A stretch of 30,365 nucleotides of DNA from CAYWFP01 sp964457365 (GTDB lineage: Bacteria; Planctomycetota; SZUA-567), in NCBI GenBank assembly GCA_964457365.1, contig CAYWFP010000048.1:1-30365 (forward strand), in the 5' to 3' direction. Under the pieces are notes generated by a model. It searched no databases, had not been told where the DNA came from, and was given only the letters and a program-made list of their open reading frames with translations. The translations under genes and the position numbers were made by a program. Positions 7,450-13,772 of the stretch are shown piece by piece (the first letter of the stretch is position 1; each line of letters starts with the position of its first letter).

Positions 7450-7478
7450 TTGCGTGCCGGCATGCACTGGGATATGAT
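7450..7478 (+). promoter_or_regulatory. Candidate promoter of the membrane Ser/Thr kinase gene
   Basis: TTGCGT (7450-7455), 17-base spacer, TATGAT (7473-7478). A TTGACA just upstream (7435) has no -10 box at a suitable distance. The leader to the ATG would be about 125 bases. Confidence 0.4.
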
Positions 7479-7610
7479 AACTGTGTTGGCGGCATGATTT
7501 TGATAATACCGCAGCGTTCTCCGCCGCGTATACAATCAAGGACGTGTTGACATGATGCGCCACGAAGGCGGTTACGCGGTCAAGCCGCGACAGGTGAAAC
7601 GGCAGGTTAG

Positions 7611-9419
7611 ATGAGCGACGAGTCGGGCATTCTCGAAGTCGGACAGGAAATCGGGCAGTTCAAGGTGGTCGAGAAACTCGGCGCCGGGGGTATGGGCGCT
7701 GTCTATAAAGGCTGGGACGAAGGCCTGCAGCGTCACGTGGCGATCAAGGTTCTGCCCAGCGAACTTGCCGCCGACAGGAGTTGCGTCAAGCGCTTTCAGC
7801 GCGAAGCGCGCTCTATCGCCGCCCTGCGTCATCCCAACCTCATGCATGTCTACTCCGTCGGCGAGCAGCAGACAGAAGCCGGCAAGATCTATTACTTCGC
7901 CATGGAATATATCGAAGGCCAGTCGCTCTCGGCATACATGGCCGAGCGCGTGCCTATGACACTGCGCGACACCGTCGCGATCCTGGTCCAGATCATGGGC
8001 GCATTGGACAAGGTACACACCAACGGCGTGGTCCATCGCGATCTGAAACCGGGCAATGTCATGATCGACAAAGACGGGCGGGCGATCCTCGTCGACTTCG
8101 GCCTCTCCAAGGATACGAGCGAACTGGGTCTGACCGGCACCGGCACTATTCTCGGCACGCCCAACTACATGGCGCCCGAACAGATCGAGGGCGCTCCCGT
8201 CGGACCGTTCACCGACATCTACGCACTGGGAATCATGTTCTACGAGTTGCTCACTGGCATCAAGCCCTTCCAGCGCAAGAGCGCGATCATGACCATGCGC
8301 GCGCACTGTGAAGAACGCCCGCCCCTGGTCCATACGCGACGTAACGATCTGCCGCCCAAGCTCTCCGAGATCGTCGACAAGGCCATGGCCTGCAAACCCA
8401 GCGACCGTTACGCCGACGTCGCCGCCCTGGCCGCGGACCTACGCCAGATAACGAACGATCCCCATCTGGAGATGCTCGCCGCCAATGTCAAACTCGGGCC
8501 AAAGGACGAAACCCTCGTCGATCCGTCGACCAACCCGACGCCGGTCGTCTCCGATCTGCGCAAACAGGCGCTGGCAGACGCGGCGACCATTCCGCCCCGC
8601 CATTCGGGGCCGCAGCACAAATCGAGACATTCCGCTTCTCCTCCTCAGGCAGCCGCCGCAGCGGCGGTCTCGGTCGCGCCGCAAACCCCGGCACGCGCCT
8701 CCGCCGGTCCGCAACCGAGTAAAGCGAAAAACCGCAAACGCAAAGCGGCCGGCAAAATCGGCACCGGTACGCGCGTCTCGCTACCGCCGCCGGCACGTCC
8801 AAAACCGGCCTCCACGCCGGTTTGGGTCTACGCGCTGCTGGGCGTGGCCGGCTTTCTGCTGATGCTCTTCGTCCTGCTCGTGATCAAGAACCGCGTCGAG
8901 AACCGGCGCCTCGCCGAAGAACGCCAGCGGCGCCAGGAAGAGGAACTCGCGGAGTTGCCGAACATCGACGACGTCTACGAGCCGGGATCACTGGTCGAGC
9001 CCGAGCCGGAGCCGCAGTTCGAACCCGATCCGGTTAGCCTGCCCGAGGAGGACCCGCCGCACCCGCTGGTCGAACCAAAGAAAGAACCGCAGGAATTGCC
9101 GCTGCGGCGCTATGCGCTCGAGGGCGAGGAACCGCCGGAGACGGGAGTGGCGCACCCCAAGGTGCGTCTGCTGCTCGACGACGGCGAGTTGCTCCAGGGC
9201 ACGGTCGTCGCCTCAGACGACGAATGCCTGACATTGATCCGCGTCTCGGATCAGAACGAAGTGGTCGTGCCGCTGCAGGCCGTCCGACTCGCCGTTACGA
9301 TCAAGGAATTCCGCGAGGAACCGCGAAACCGAACCTTCCGGCGGCAACCGCTCGAGCGCAGACGCAACGGAGAATTGCTACGCCGTTCCCGCGAGAACAA
9401 CGGTTTGCGCAACCACTGA
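7611..9419 (+). CDS. PknB-type membrane Ser/Thr protein kinase with C-terminal small beta-barrel-like region
   Basis: 602 aa. Residues about 14-280 are a complete Hanks-type kinase: glycine loop GAGGMGAVY (24-32), ATP lysine K46, catalytic HRDLKPGN with D144, DFG with D162, and activation segment ending GTPNYMAPEQ. A low-complexity Ala/Pro/basic linker (about 320-400) leads to one membrane helix (about 403-426, AGFLLMLFVLLVI). After it comes a charged, Glu/Pro-rich stretch with 'EPEPEPQFEPDP', then residues about 516-565: VRLLLDDGELLQGTVV and VVVPLQAVRL. That segment looks like a small Sm/SH3-like barrel. There are no PASTA repeats. Topology predicts kinase inside, barrel outside. The ATG follows GGCAGGTTAG. 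Signal and targets are unknown. Confidence 0.9.
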   Translation: MSDESGILEVGQEIGQFKVVEKLGAGGMGAVYKGWDEGLQRHVAIKVLPSELAADRSCVKRFQREARSIAALRHPNLMHVYSVGEQQTEAGKIYYFAMEYIEGQSLSAYMAERVPMTLRDTVAILVQIMGALDKVHTNGVVHRDLKPGNVMIDKDGRAILVDFGLSKDTSELGLTGTGTILGTPNYMAPEQIEGAPVGPFTDIYALGIMFYELLTGIKPFQRKSAIMTMRAHCEERPPLVHTRRNDLPPKLSEIVDKAMACKPSDRYADVAALAADLRQITNDPHLEMLAANVKLGPKDETLVDPSTNPTPVVSDLRKQALADAATIPPRHSGPQHKSRHSASPPQAAAAAAVSVAPQTPARASAGPQPSKAKNRKRKAAGKIGTGTRVSLPPPARPKPASTPVWVYALLGVAGFLLMLFVLLVIKNRVENRRLAEERQRRQEEELAELPNIDDVYEPGSLVEPEPEPQFEPDPVSLPEEDPPHPLVEPKKEPQELPLRRYALEGEEPPETGVAHPKVRLLLDDGELLQGTVVASDDECLTLIRVSDQNEVVVPLQAVRLAVTIKEFREEPRNRTFRRQPLERRRNGELLRRSRENNGLRNH

Positions 9420-9442
9420 GCCCTCCTGCCCGGATTTAATCC

Positions 9443-9586
9443 ATGCCCCTTCCGCTTCTCATCTGCAAGACCGGCAAAGCAGCCGAAAAACTCCGCCGCC
9501 GTCGAGGGGACATGGAAGACTGGATCGCCGCCGGCGTCGACATCATCGACCGCGGCGGCCTGCGCGAGGACGAAGGATGGACCTGA
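9443..9586 (+). pseudogene. Remnant of a GMP synthase-like class I glutamine amidotransferase (N-terminus only)
   Basis: A 47-codon frame beginning MPLPLLICKTGKAAEKLRRR, then RGDMEDWIAAG. The 'LLI-KTG ... RRGDFEDW' pattern is what I know from the N-terminus of stand-alone GMP synthase-like amidotransferases of about 240 aa. Here the frame stops after the first strand and helix, and none of the Cys/His/Glu catalytic region follows. Its last 10 bases overlap the start of the hexuloisomerase gene, so it may now act only as a translated lead-in. It could instead be a genuine small protein. Recognition is by motif memory and is tentative. Confidence 0.4.
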
Positions 9587-10134
9587 CAGCGCGGCTGGAC
9601 GAGATCATCGACGAGATACGCCCGGTGATGGACCGGGTCGATGCGGACGCGTTCCGCGCCATACTCGCCGACTTGGAAGACGCCGACGCCGTCTTTGTCG
9701 CCGGAGCCGGACGTTCGGGGCTGATCATGGAGATGCTAGCCATGCGCCTGATGCAGACGGGGTTGCGCATACACGTCGTCGGCGAAGCGACCGCACCAGC
9801 GATCACCGCCAACGACCTGCTCCTGATCGCCTCCGGATCGGGCAGAACCGCGACCATGCGCGCGCTGGCGGAGAAGTCAGATACTATCTGCGCACGCCTG
9901 GCCCTGATCACCTACACGCCCGCAAGCCCGCTCGCGCAGGCGGCCCAGACGGTGCTGCACCTGCCGGTTCCGCCGGCTCCTTCCAGTCCGGGCGGCCTCG
10001 CCAGCACGCAACCGCTCGGAACGCTTTTCGACATGTGCCTGGTCTTCTGCACCTCGCTGCTGGTCGAGGCCTGGATGCAAGCAGGCAACGTCAATCACGC
10101 CCGGATGCAGCGCCGACACGCCAACCTGGAATAA
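9577..10134 (+). CDS. hxlB: 6-phospho-3-hexuloisomerase (SIS domain)
   Basis: 185 aa, the normal length of PHI. It isomerises 3-hexulose 6-phosphate to fructose 6-phosphate, the second step of the ribulose monophosphate pathway for formaldehyde fixation or, run backwards, pentose supply. Sugar-phosphate binding SIS motifs are visible: FVAGAGRSGLIMEMLAMRLMQ (abridged: GAGRSG), LLIASGSGRTATM, and the PHI-specific QPLGTLFD and C-terminal RRHANLE. The usual partner hexulose-6-phosphate synthase is not adjacent; upstream is the amidotransferase remnant, which overlaps the ATG by 10 bases. GAGGACGAAGG precedes the ATG. The family call is strong; the physiological role is open without the synthase. 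Confidence 0.88.
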   Translation: MDLTARLDEIIDEIRPVMDRVDADAFRAILADLEDADAVFVAGAGRSGLIMEMLAMRLMQTGLRIHVVGEATAPAITANDLLLIASGSGRTATMRALAEKSDTICARLALITYTPASPLAQAAQTVLHLPVPPAPSSPGGLASTQPLGTLFDMCLVFCTSLLVEAWMQAGNVNHARMQRRHANLE

Positions 10135-10156
10135 GGATCCGTTCAGTAATATTTTC

Positions 10157-10172
10157 GCTTAACGGGTCCTAA
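10157..10172 (+). repeat. Copy A of a 16-base repeat (GCTTAACGGGTCCTAA)
   Basis: GCTTAACGGGTCCTAA occurs here in plus orientation, just after the stop codon of the substrate-binding protein gene (which is on the minus strand). An inverted copy (B) and a further direct copy (C) lie at 11038-11096 on the far side of the gene. Confidence 0.75.
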
Positions 10173-10176
10173 CGCG

Positions 10177-10953
10177 CTACCGCCATCTCGCGTTGATCCG
10201 CGCGAACGTGCCGGCGGCGACGATCTTCCTCTTGCCCGCATCGAAATCGGCCAGCAGTTGCCTGACACGCTCGTTCTTAAGGCCGACCACGTGCTCCGAT
10301 GTCGAGCCGAAAGACGGCAGCTTCTTGAACTTCCCCTCCATCCGCTCCTGCTTGAGGGTATAGTCGAAGATGATCTCGTAACCGGCGAAACCGTCCAGCC
10401 GTTCGCCCAAGAGCATCTTGAAGCCGAGGGATATCTTGTCGACATACTGCTTGTCGATGGAGGTATCCACCTGCCAGGCTTCGCCGTAATTCCAGCCGCG
10501 CACCGCCCCGATGCGCATGCTCGCGAGCGAGCTCAGATCCTGCCAGCGGATCTCCGTGTCCCGGCAGACGTAGATCAGGAAATTCACCTTGTTGACCGGC
10601 TCCTCCGAGTAAAGGAATATCTTCTCGCGCTCGGCGTTGCGTCCCGCGGGGAAGATCAGGTCGACCCTGCCGTCCTTCACGTACTTCATCGCCCTGGCCC
10701 ACGGCGTGACCTGCAGTTCGACGGCATAGCCCATGGCATGCAGACTCTCGCGCAGCACGTCCCAGCTGTACCCCTGAAGCCGCACCGAATCCGTGCCTGG
10801 CGCAATCGCTTTCTCGTCAGCCTTGGCGCCCTCTTTCGGAAAGCAGAACGGCGAATAATCGTCCAGTGTCGCCACCGTGACCGTTTTCTCGCCGCCGTGG
10901 GCGAGGAATCCAATTGCCAGTATCGAAGACGCTACCAGACCGATCAAATGCAT
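10177..10953 (-). CDS. Orphan family 3 periplasmic substrate-binding protein
   Basis: 258 aa from the ATG at 10953, which has AAAGGAG 5 bases upstream; the frame extends to 11025 without support. Residues 1-18 form a hydrophobic signal peptide, ending near FLAHGGEK. The mature part starts TVTVATLDDYSPFCF, as in amino-acid-type SBP_bac_3 proteins. LQGYSWDVLRESLHAMGY and TPWARAMKYVKDGRVDLIFP follow, with AEREKIFLYSEEPV. Such proteins bind amino acids or small solutes in the periplasm. No permease or ATPase is near, so it may serve a distant transporter or act as a sensor ligand-binder. The 'PWARA...G..D...P....ERE' style is, in my experience, common in gammaproteobacterial orphans. The gene with its own promoter is bracketed by inverted repeats, which hints at transfer. 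Confidence 0.85.
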   Translation of the reverse strand: MHLIGLVASSILAIGFLAHGGEKTVTVATLDDYSPFCFPKEGAKADEKAIAPGTDSVRLQGYSWDVLRESLHAMGYAVELQVTPWARAMKYVKDGRVDLIFPAGRNAEREKIFLYSEEPVNKVNFLIYVCRDTEIRWQDLSSLASMRIGAVRGWNYGEAWQVDTSIDKQYVDKISLGFKMLLGERLDGFAGYEIIFDYTLKQERMEGKFKKLPSFGSTSEHVVGLKNERVRQLLADFDAGKRKIVAAGTFARINARWR

Positions 10954-10996
10954 GGGTGCTCCTTTACTCGGCTGGAGTGAGTTGGCCGTAAAGAGG

Positions 10997-11025
10997 ATAA
11001 TGGCACTTCGCGCGGCATTGGGCAA
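10997..11025 (-). promoter_or_regulatory. Weak candidate promoter of the substrate-binding protein gene
   Basis: Minus strand TTGCCC (11025-11020), 17-base spacer, CATTAT (11002-10997); four of six matches in each box. It lies inside the segment bracketed by repeat copies A and B. Confidence 0.3.
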
Positions 11026-11037
11026 ATTAATTCGCCG

Positions 11038-11096
11038 TTAAGGACCCGTTAAGCAATAATTTCAGAATTTCGATCTTATTGCTTAACGGGTCCTAA
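11038..11096. repeat. Long inverted repeat (copies B and C of the 16-base repeat)
   Basis: Arm B (11041-11059, AGGACCCGTTAAGCAATAA) is a perfect 19-base inverted match to arm C (within 11076-11096), with a 16-base spacer. Each arm contains the 16-base unit also found at 10157-10172, with one extra T in copy B. There is no T-run, and it lies between divergent genes, so a terminator is unlikely. Confidence 0.8.
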
Positions 11097-11322
11097 GTAG
11101 TTGGCGTTCGCGCTATCGATATCGAAAGACATTGTGGATGACTTCCCCGACATACCGACAACCCGTTTATGCCAAATGCCCGATATGCCGTCACTTCAAA
11201 CGATAATTTCTTCATTCTTAAACAGCATTTTCTCCAGCAAGAGTTGCATCTTCCCGATGATGGAGTAGACATAACAACAGGGCTGTTGCCAGCAACTACT
11301 TGCCGGATGCGGAGGAAAAGGA

Positions 11323-11841
11323 ATGGGCTTGTTCCCCTTGTCCCTCTTCGGGATGCGCGACAACCGTCGATCACACGTCCTCCTCGCCAGTGCCGACGAA
11401 CCGATTCGCCGGATTTTCGCCTTCTATCTCGACGAATTGCCATGCAGCATTACCACGGCTCCCTCACTGATCGAAATCGAGAAACACGCGCGTGGCGAGA
11501 CGCAGGTCGATCTGGTCCTTGCCGATACGACTCTTTTCCGCTCGCCTTATGAAGAAACATTGGCCCGCATCCTCGATTGGTTCGCGGGCAAAAAAACGTT
11601 TCATCTCTTTGTCGTCGAAGAGGATAAGGCCGAGGCAATGAAGTACGCGTGCCGCGATCTCGCCAACGTCACGGTCGTGACCAAACCGATCGAGGTGTTC
11701 GCTTTCCGCCAACTGGTCGGAAAAGTCCTTCAGGAGAAGGAACGCATCTTCCTGCCGGAGAGTTCCTTGCGGGATCCTGCCGCGGTTTCATCCAATTCGA
11801 ACATGACGGATACGCATTCCGTGGTAAGCTGCAGGACGTAA
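11323..11841 (+). CDS. Degenerate receiver-like (pseudo-receiver) protein
   Basis: 172 aa; start supported by GGAGG 8 bases before the ATG. Residues about 17-140 follow the receiver pattern: SHVLLASADEPIRRIFAFYL for strand 1/helix 1, QVDLVLADTTLF for strand 3, and VTVVTKPIE with the conserved Lys (K121). The acidic pair is reduced to D25-E26. A candidate acceptor D68 remains, but the following MPG motif is lost. The Thr/Ser switch at the end of strand 4 is replaced (HLFVVEED). It may therefore not be phosphorylated normally. The tail after about 145 is unstructured. A canonical receiver gene starts 34 bases downstream, so the two are probably co-transcribed and may interact. Confidence 0.65.
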   Translation: MGLFPLSLFGMRDNRRSHVLLASADEPIRRIFAFYLDELPCSITTAPSLIEIEKHARGETQVDLVLADTTLFRSPYEETLARILDWFAGKKTFHLFVVEEDKAEAMKYACRDLANVTVVTKPIEVFAFRQLVGKVLQEKERIFLPESSLRDPAAVSSNSNMTDTHSVVSCRT

Positions 11842-11875
11842 TCGGCCTTGAGAAGAAAAGCGCGAAGGAGCCGCC

Positions 11876-12355
11876 GTGAACGGGGTGTGGAACAAGATCT
11901 TACGCCCCGGGAAAGGGGGGGCGCGCAAAGTCCTGCTCGTCGACGACGAAAGCGACATCCGTAATCTCCTGACGAAATTCCTGCGCCCGGTCGACTGCGA
12001 GGTACACGGAGCCGCCAGCGCGGACGAGGCGCTGGCCATGCTCGAGCGCGAGACGTATCGCCTCGTCGTGCTCGATATCGTCATGCCGGGCATGAGCGGC
12101 GTGGAACTGGTGAAGAAGTTGCGCAAGCACAACTGGCTCGCACGCGTTCCTGTCCTGCTCATCAGCGGCAACGTCGTCGACGAAGATCTGGACGAATACC
12201 GCCGGATCTTTCCGCGGCTGGAAGTAATGCACAAACCTATCGAGATGGGGCCATTCCGCGAGACCGTCGCCCAGGCGCTCAAAACCGGCTTTGCCGAACT
12301 GGACATCCCCGCGGTCAAGCGCAGCGACCGCCTCCGCGCCCAGCCGCCGGCGTGA
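11876..12355 (+). CDS. CheY-like single-domain response regulator
   Basis: 159 aa starting at GTG 11876, with AAGGAG 5 bases upstream. The receiver spans about 17-137: KVLLVDDESDIRNLL (D23-D24), phospho-acceptor D67 in LVVLDIVMPGMSG, S97 in LLISGN, and K120 in MHKPIE. A basic N-terminal lead (KILRPGKGGARK) and a short C-terminal tail carry no output domain. It should act by binding a partner. It shares strand and a 34-base gap with the receiver-like gene upstream. It ends 6 bases before the stop of the convergent alpha/alpha-barrel gene, with no terminator visible between them. No sensor kinase is close. Confidence 0.88.
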   Translation: MNGVWNKILRPGKGGARKVLLVDDESDIRNLLTKFLRPVDCEVHGAASADEALAMLERETYRLVVLDIVMPGMSGVELVKKLRKHNWLARVPVLLISGNVVDEDLDEYRRIFPRLEVMHKPIEMGPFRETVAQALKTGFAELDIPAVKRSDRLRAQPPA

Positions 12356-12361
12356 GTGTTC

Positions 12362-13771
12362 TCACCACCCCGACCCCATCATCGCCGGCTCTTCGCCCGA
12401 TTCCATCCGCATGAGCGCCAGCAGCAGGAAGCCGATGTCGTCGACCGCGTCGCAGCGGTCCTCGGCCGGATGCGAGCGGAACATGTCCTGCGCCCAGAGG
12501 ACCGTCGTCGCCTCCTCCGCCACGCGCGCGGCCAGACCGGCGTAGCACGTGTCGCCGGTCGTCGTGTGCAGGCGAAGCGCCAGGTGCAGCGCGCGGCCGT
12601 AATGCTCGGCATAGCCGCCGCGGCCGCTGCGCGCGGGAAGTGAATCCTCCAGCGCTTTCGCGAAACGCGCGGCGCCGGCGAGGAAGAACCCGTCCCGCGT
12701 GGCGTCGAAGGCCAGCAGGCACGCCTCGGCCGCCTGGAACGGGTAGTCGTGCGCGGGAAACAGCGGCGCCCAGAAGTCGCACCAGTCGCCGGGCTGATAG
12801 GGCGTGGTCTTCGGTTCGAGGACGGGCGAGCCGTCGCCGATGCGGAGCCGGCCGTAGTAGCGCCGCGATTCGGCATCGTATGCGTGCGTCAGCCACGCCC
12901 GCAGCGCGTCGACGGCCCGCGCGCGCCAGTCGTCGACATCCGCCCGCGCCGCCGCGCGCAGGAGGCAGCCGGCCCAGAGGCCGACCTCGCTGGTGGCGGT
13001 GTACTTGTCCCAGCGGTCCTCGGTCGGGTTGTTCTCCGGCAGGCCGGTCGCGTCGTCGCGGTGGGAGAAGCTGTACCCGATCATCTTCGCCGCCGTGTCG
13101 AGCAGGCTCCGGTCTCCGGTCTTCGTATAAAGCCACGCCAGCGATTCGGCCAGGATGCCGCCGGCCTCGAGAAACGCGCAGCCGCGGTTGCCCGCCGCGT
13201 GGCGCTGGAACTCGCCGGTCTCCTTGTCGACGAGATGCCCCTTCACCGCCGCGCGTATCGCGGTTTCGGTCGTCGCCGGATCGACACGCCAGAACGTCTC
13301 CCACGCCGGCGTCAGCGGGCGGATCTCGTGCAGCGCACCGTCCTCGGTGGCGAAGTCCACGGGCGCCGGTTCGTCGTCGGAGAGGAAGCGTTTGACCGTG
13401 TCGGCGAAGGCGTCGTAGTAATAATGATTGCCCCAGAGAAAGACACCGTTCCCGGCGACGCAGCGGGCGAGGAAGTCGCGGACATAGGCGTCGGCCGCGT
13501 CGCGATAGCGCGCTTCACCGGTTATTCGGCTCAACTCGTGCGCGGCGACGACCGCCGGCTGGTCCCAGTACAGCGAGCACCCGCGCGGCGCGTCGATGTT
13601 GCGGTAGACGCGCTTGGGGATGTGCGCGGGGCGGGCGTCGTTTTCCGGATATCTTCCGGTGCGGGTGTCGAGACCGGCCATCCACATCGCCGTCGGCGTC
13701 TTACCGTAGACGTCCAGCCCGAGCGTGGTCACTTTGTCGAGGTGTGCGCGGACTAGGGCGAGGCAATCCAT
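12362..13771 (-). CDS. Alpha/alpha-barrel (six-hairpin glycosidase-like) protein
   Basis: 469 aa from the ATG at 13771; the upstream gene stops one base before it, and the frame's longer N-terminus overlaps that gene, so this start is preferred. The sequence has repeated helix-pair signatures typical of (alpha/alpha)6 toroids of glycoside hydrolases, polysaccharide lyases and epimerases: LYWDQPAVVAAHELSRITGE, RDAADAYVRDFL, GGILAESLAWLYTKTGDRSLLD (abridged), and GLWAGCLLRAA. Aromatic/His-rich GNHYYYD (about 114-120) may line the active site. No signal peptide is visible, so it looks cytoplasmic. I cannot place it in a CAZy family or name its substrate. Its partner gene encodes a transglutaminase-like protein, and the pair is probably one transcript. 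Confidence 0.6.
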   Translation of the reverse strand: MDCLALVRAHLDKVTTLGLDVYGKTPTAMWMAGLDTRTGRYPENDARPAHIPKRVYRNIDAPRGCSLYWDQPAVVAAHELSRITGEARYRDAADAYVRDFLARCVAGNGVFLWGNHYYYDAFADTVKRFLSDDEPAPVDFATEDGALHEIRPLTPAWETFWRVDPATTETAIRAAVKGHLVDKETGEFQRHAAGNRGCAFLEAGGILAESLAWLYTKTGDRSLLDTAAKMIGYSFSHRDDATGLPENNPTEDRWDKYTATSEVGLWAGCLLRAAARADVDDWRARAVDALRAWLTHAYDAESRRYYGRLRIGDGSPVLEPKTTPYQPGDWCDFWAPLFPAHDYPFQAAEACLLAFDATRDGFFLAGAARFAKALEDSLPARSGRGGYAEHYGRALHLALRLHTTTGDTCYAGLAARVAEEATTVLWAQDMFRSHPAEDRCDAVDDIGFLLLALMRMESGEEPAMMGSGW

Positions 13772-13772
13772 G

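Larger units (their letters stand above)
6928..7610 (+). other. 683-base AT-rich intergenic region between HU and kinase
   Basis: Markedly AT-rich compared with its neighbours. It contains candidate promoters for the HU gene (minus) and the kinase (plus). Around 7405-7430 a hairpin of GGGGCG and CGCCCC lies beside a seven-A run, resembling a terminator on the minus strand with no gene to serve. Small reading frames here (for example 7053-7310 minus and 7177-7497 plus) show no recognisable protein features. Confidence 0.5.
10954..11322 (+). other. Intergenic region upstream of the substrate-binding protein and receiver genes
   Basis: 369 bases containing the candidate promoter at 10997-11025 and the inverted repeat at 11038-11096. 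From 11097 to 11322 I see no gene, RNA or strong promoter; a good ribosome site (GCGGAGGAAAAGGA) precedes the next ATG. Confidence 0.5.

Noticed and set aside
7053..7497. Small frames on both strands in the AT-rich region before the kinase gene.
   Set aside because: No ribosome site, no recognisable protein features and base composition like the surrounding non-coding DNA.
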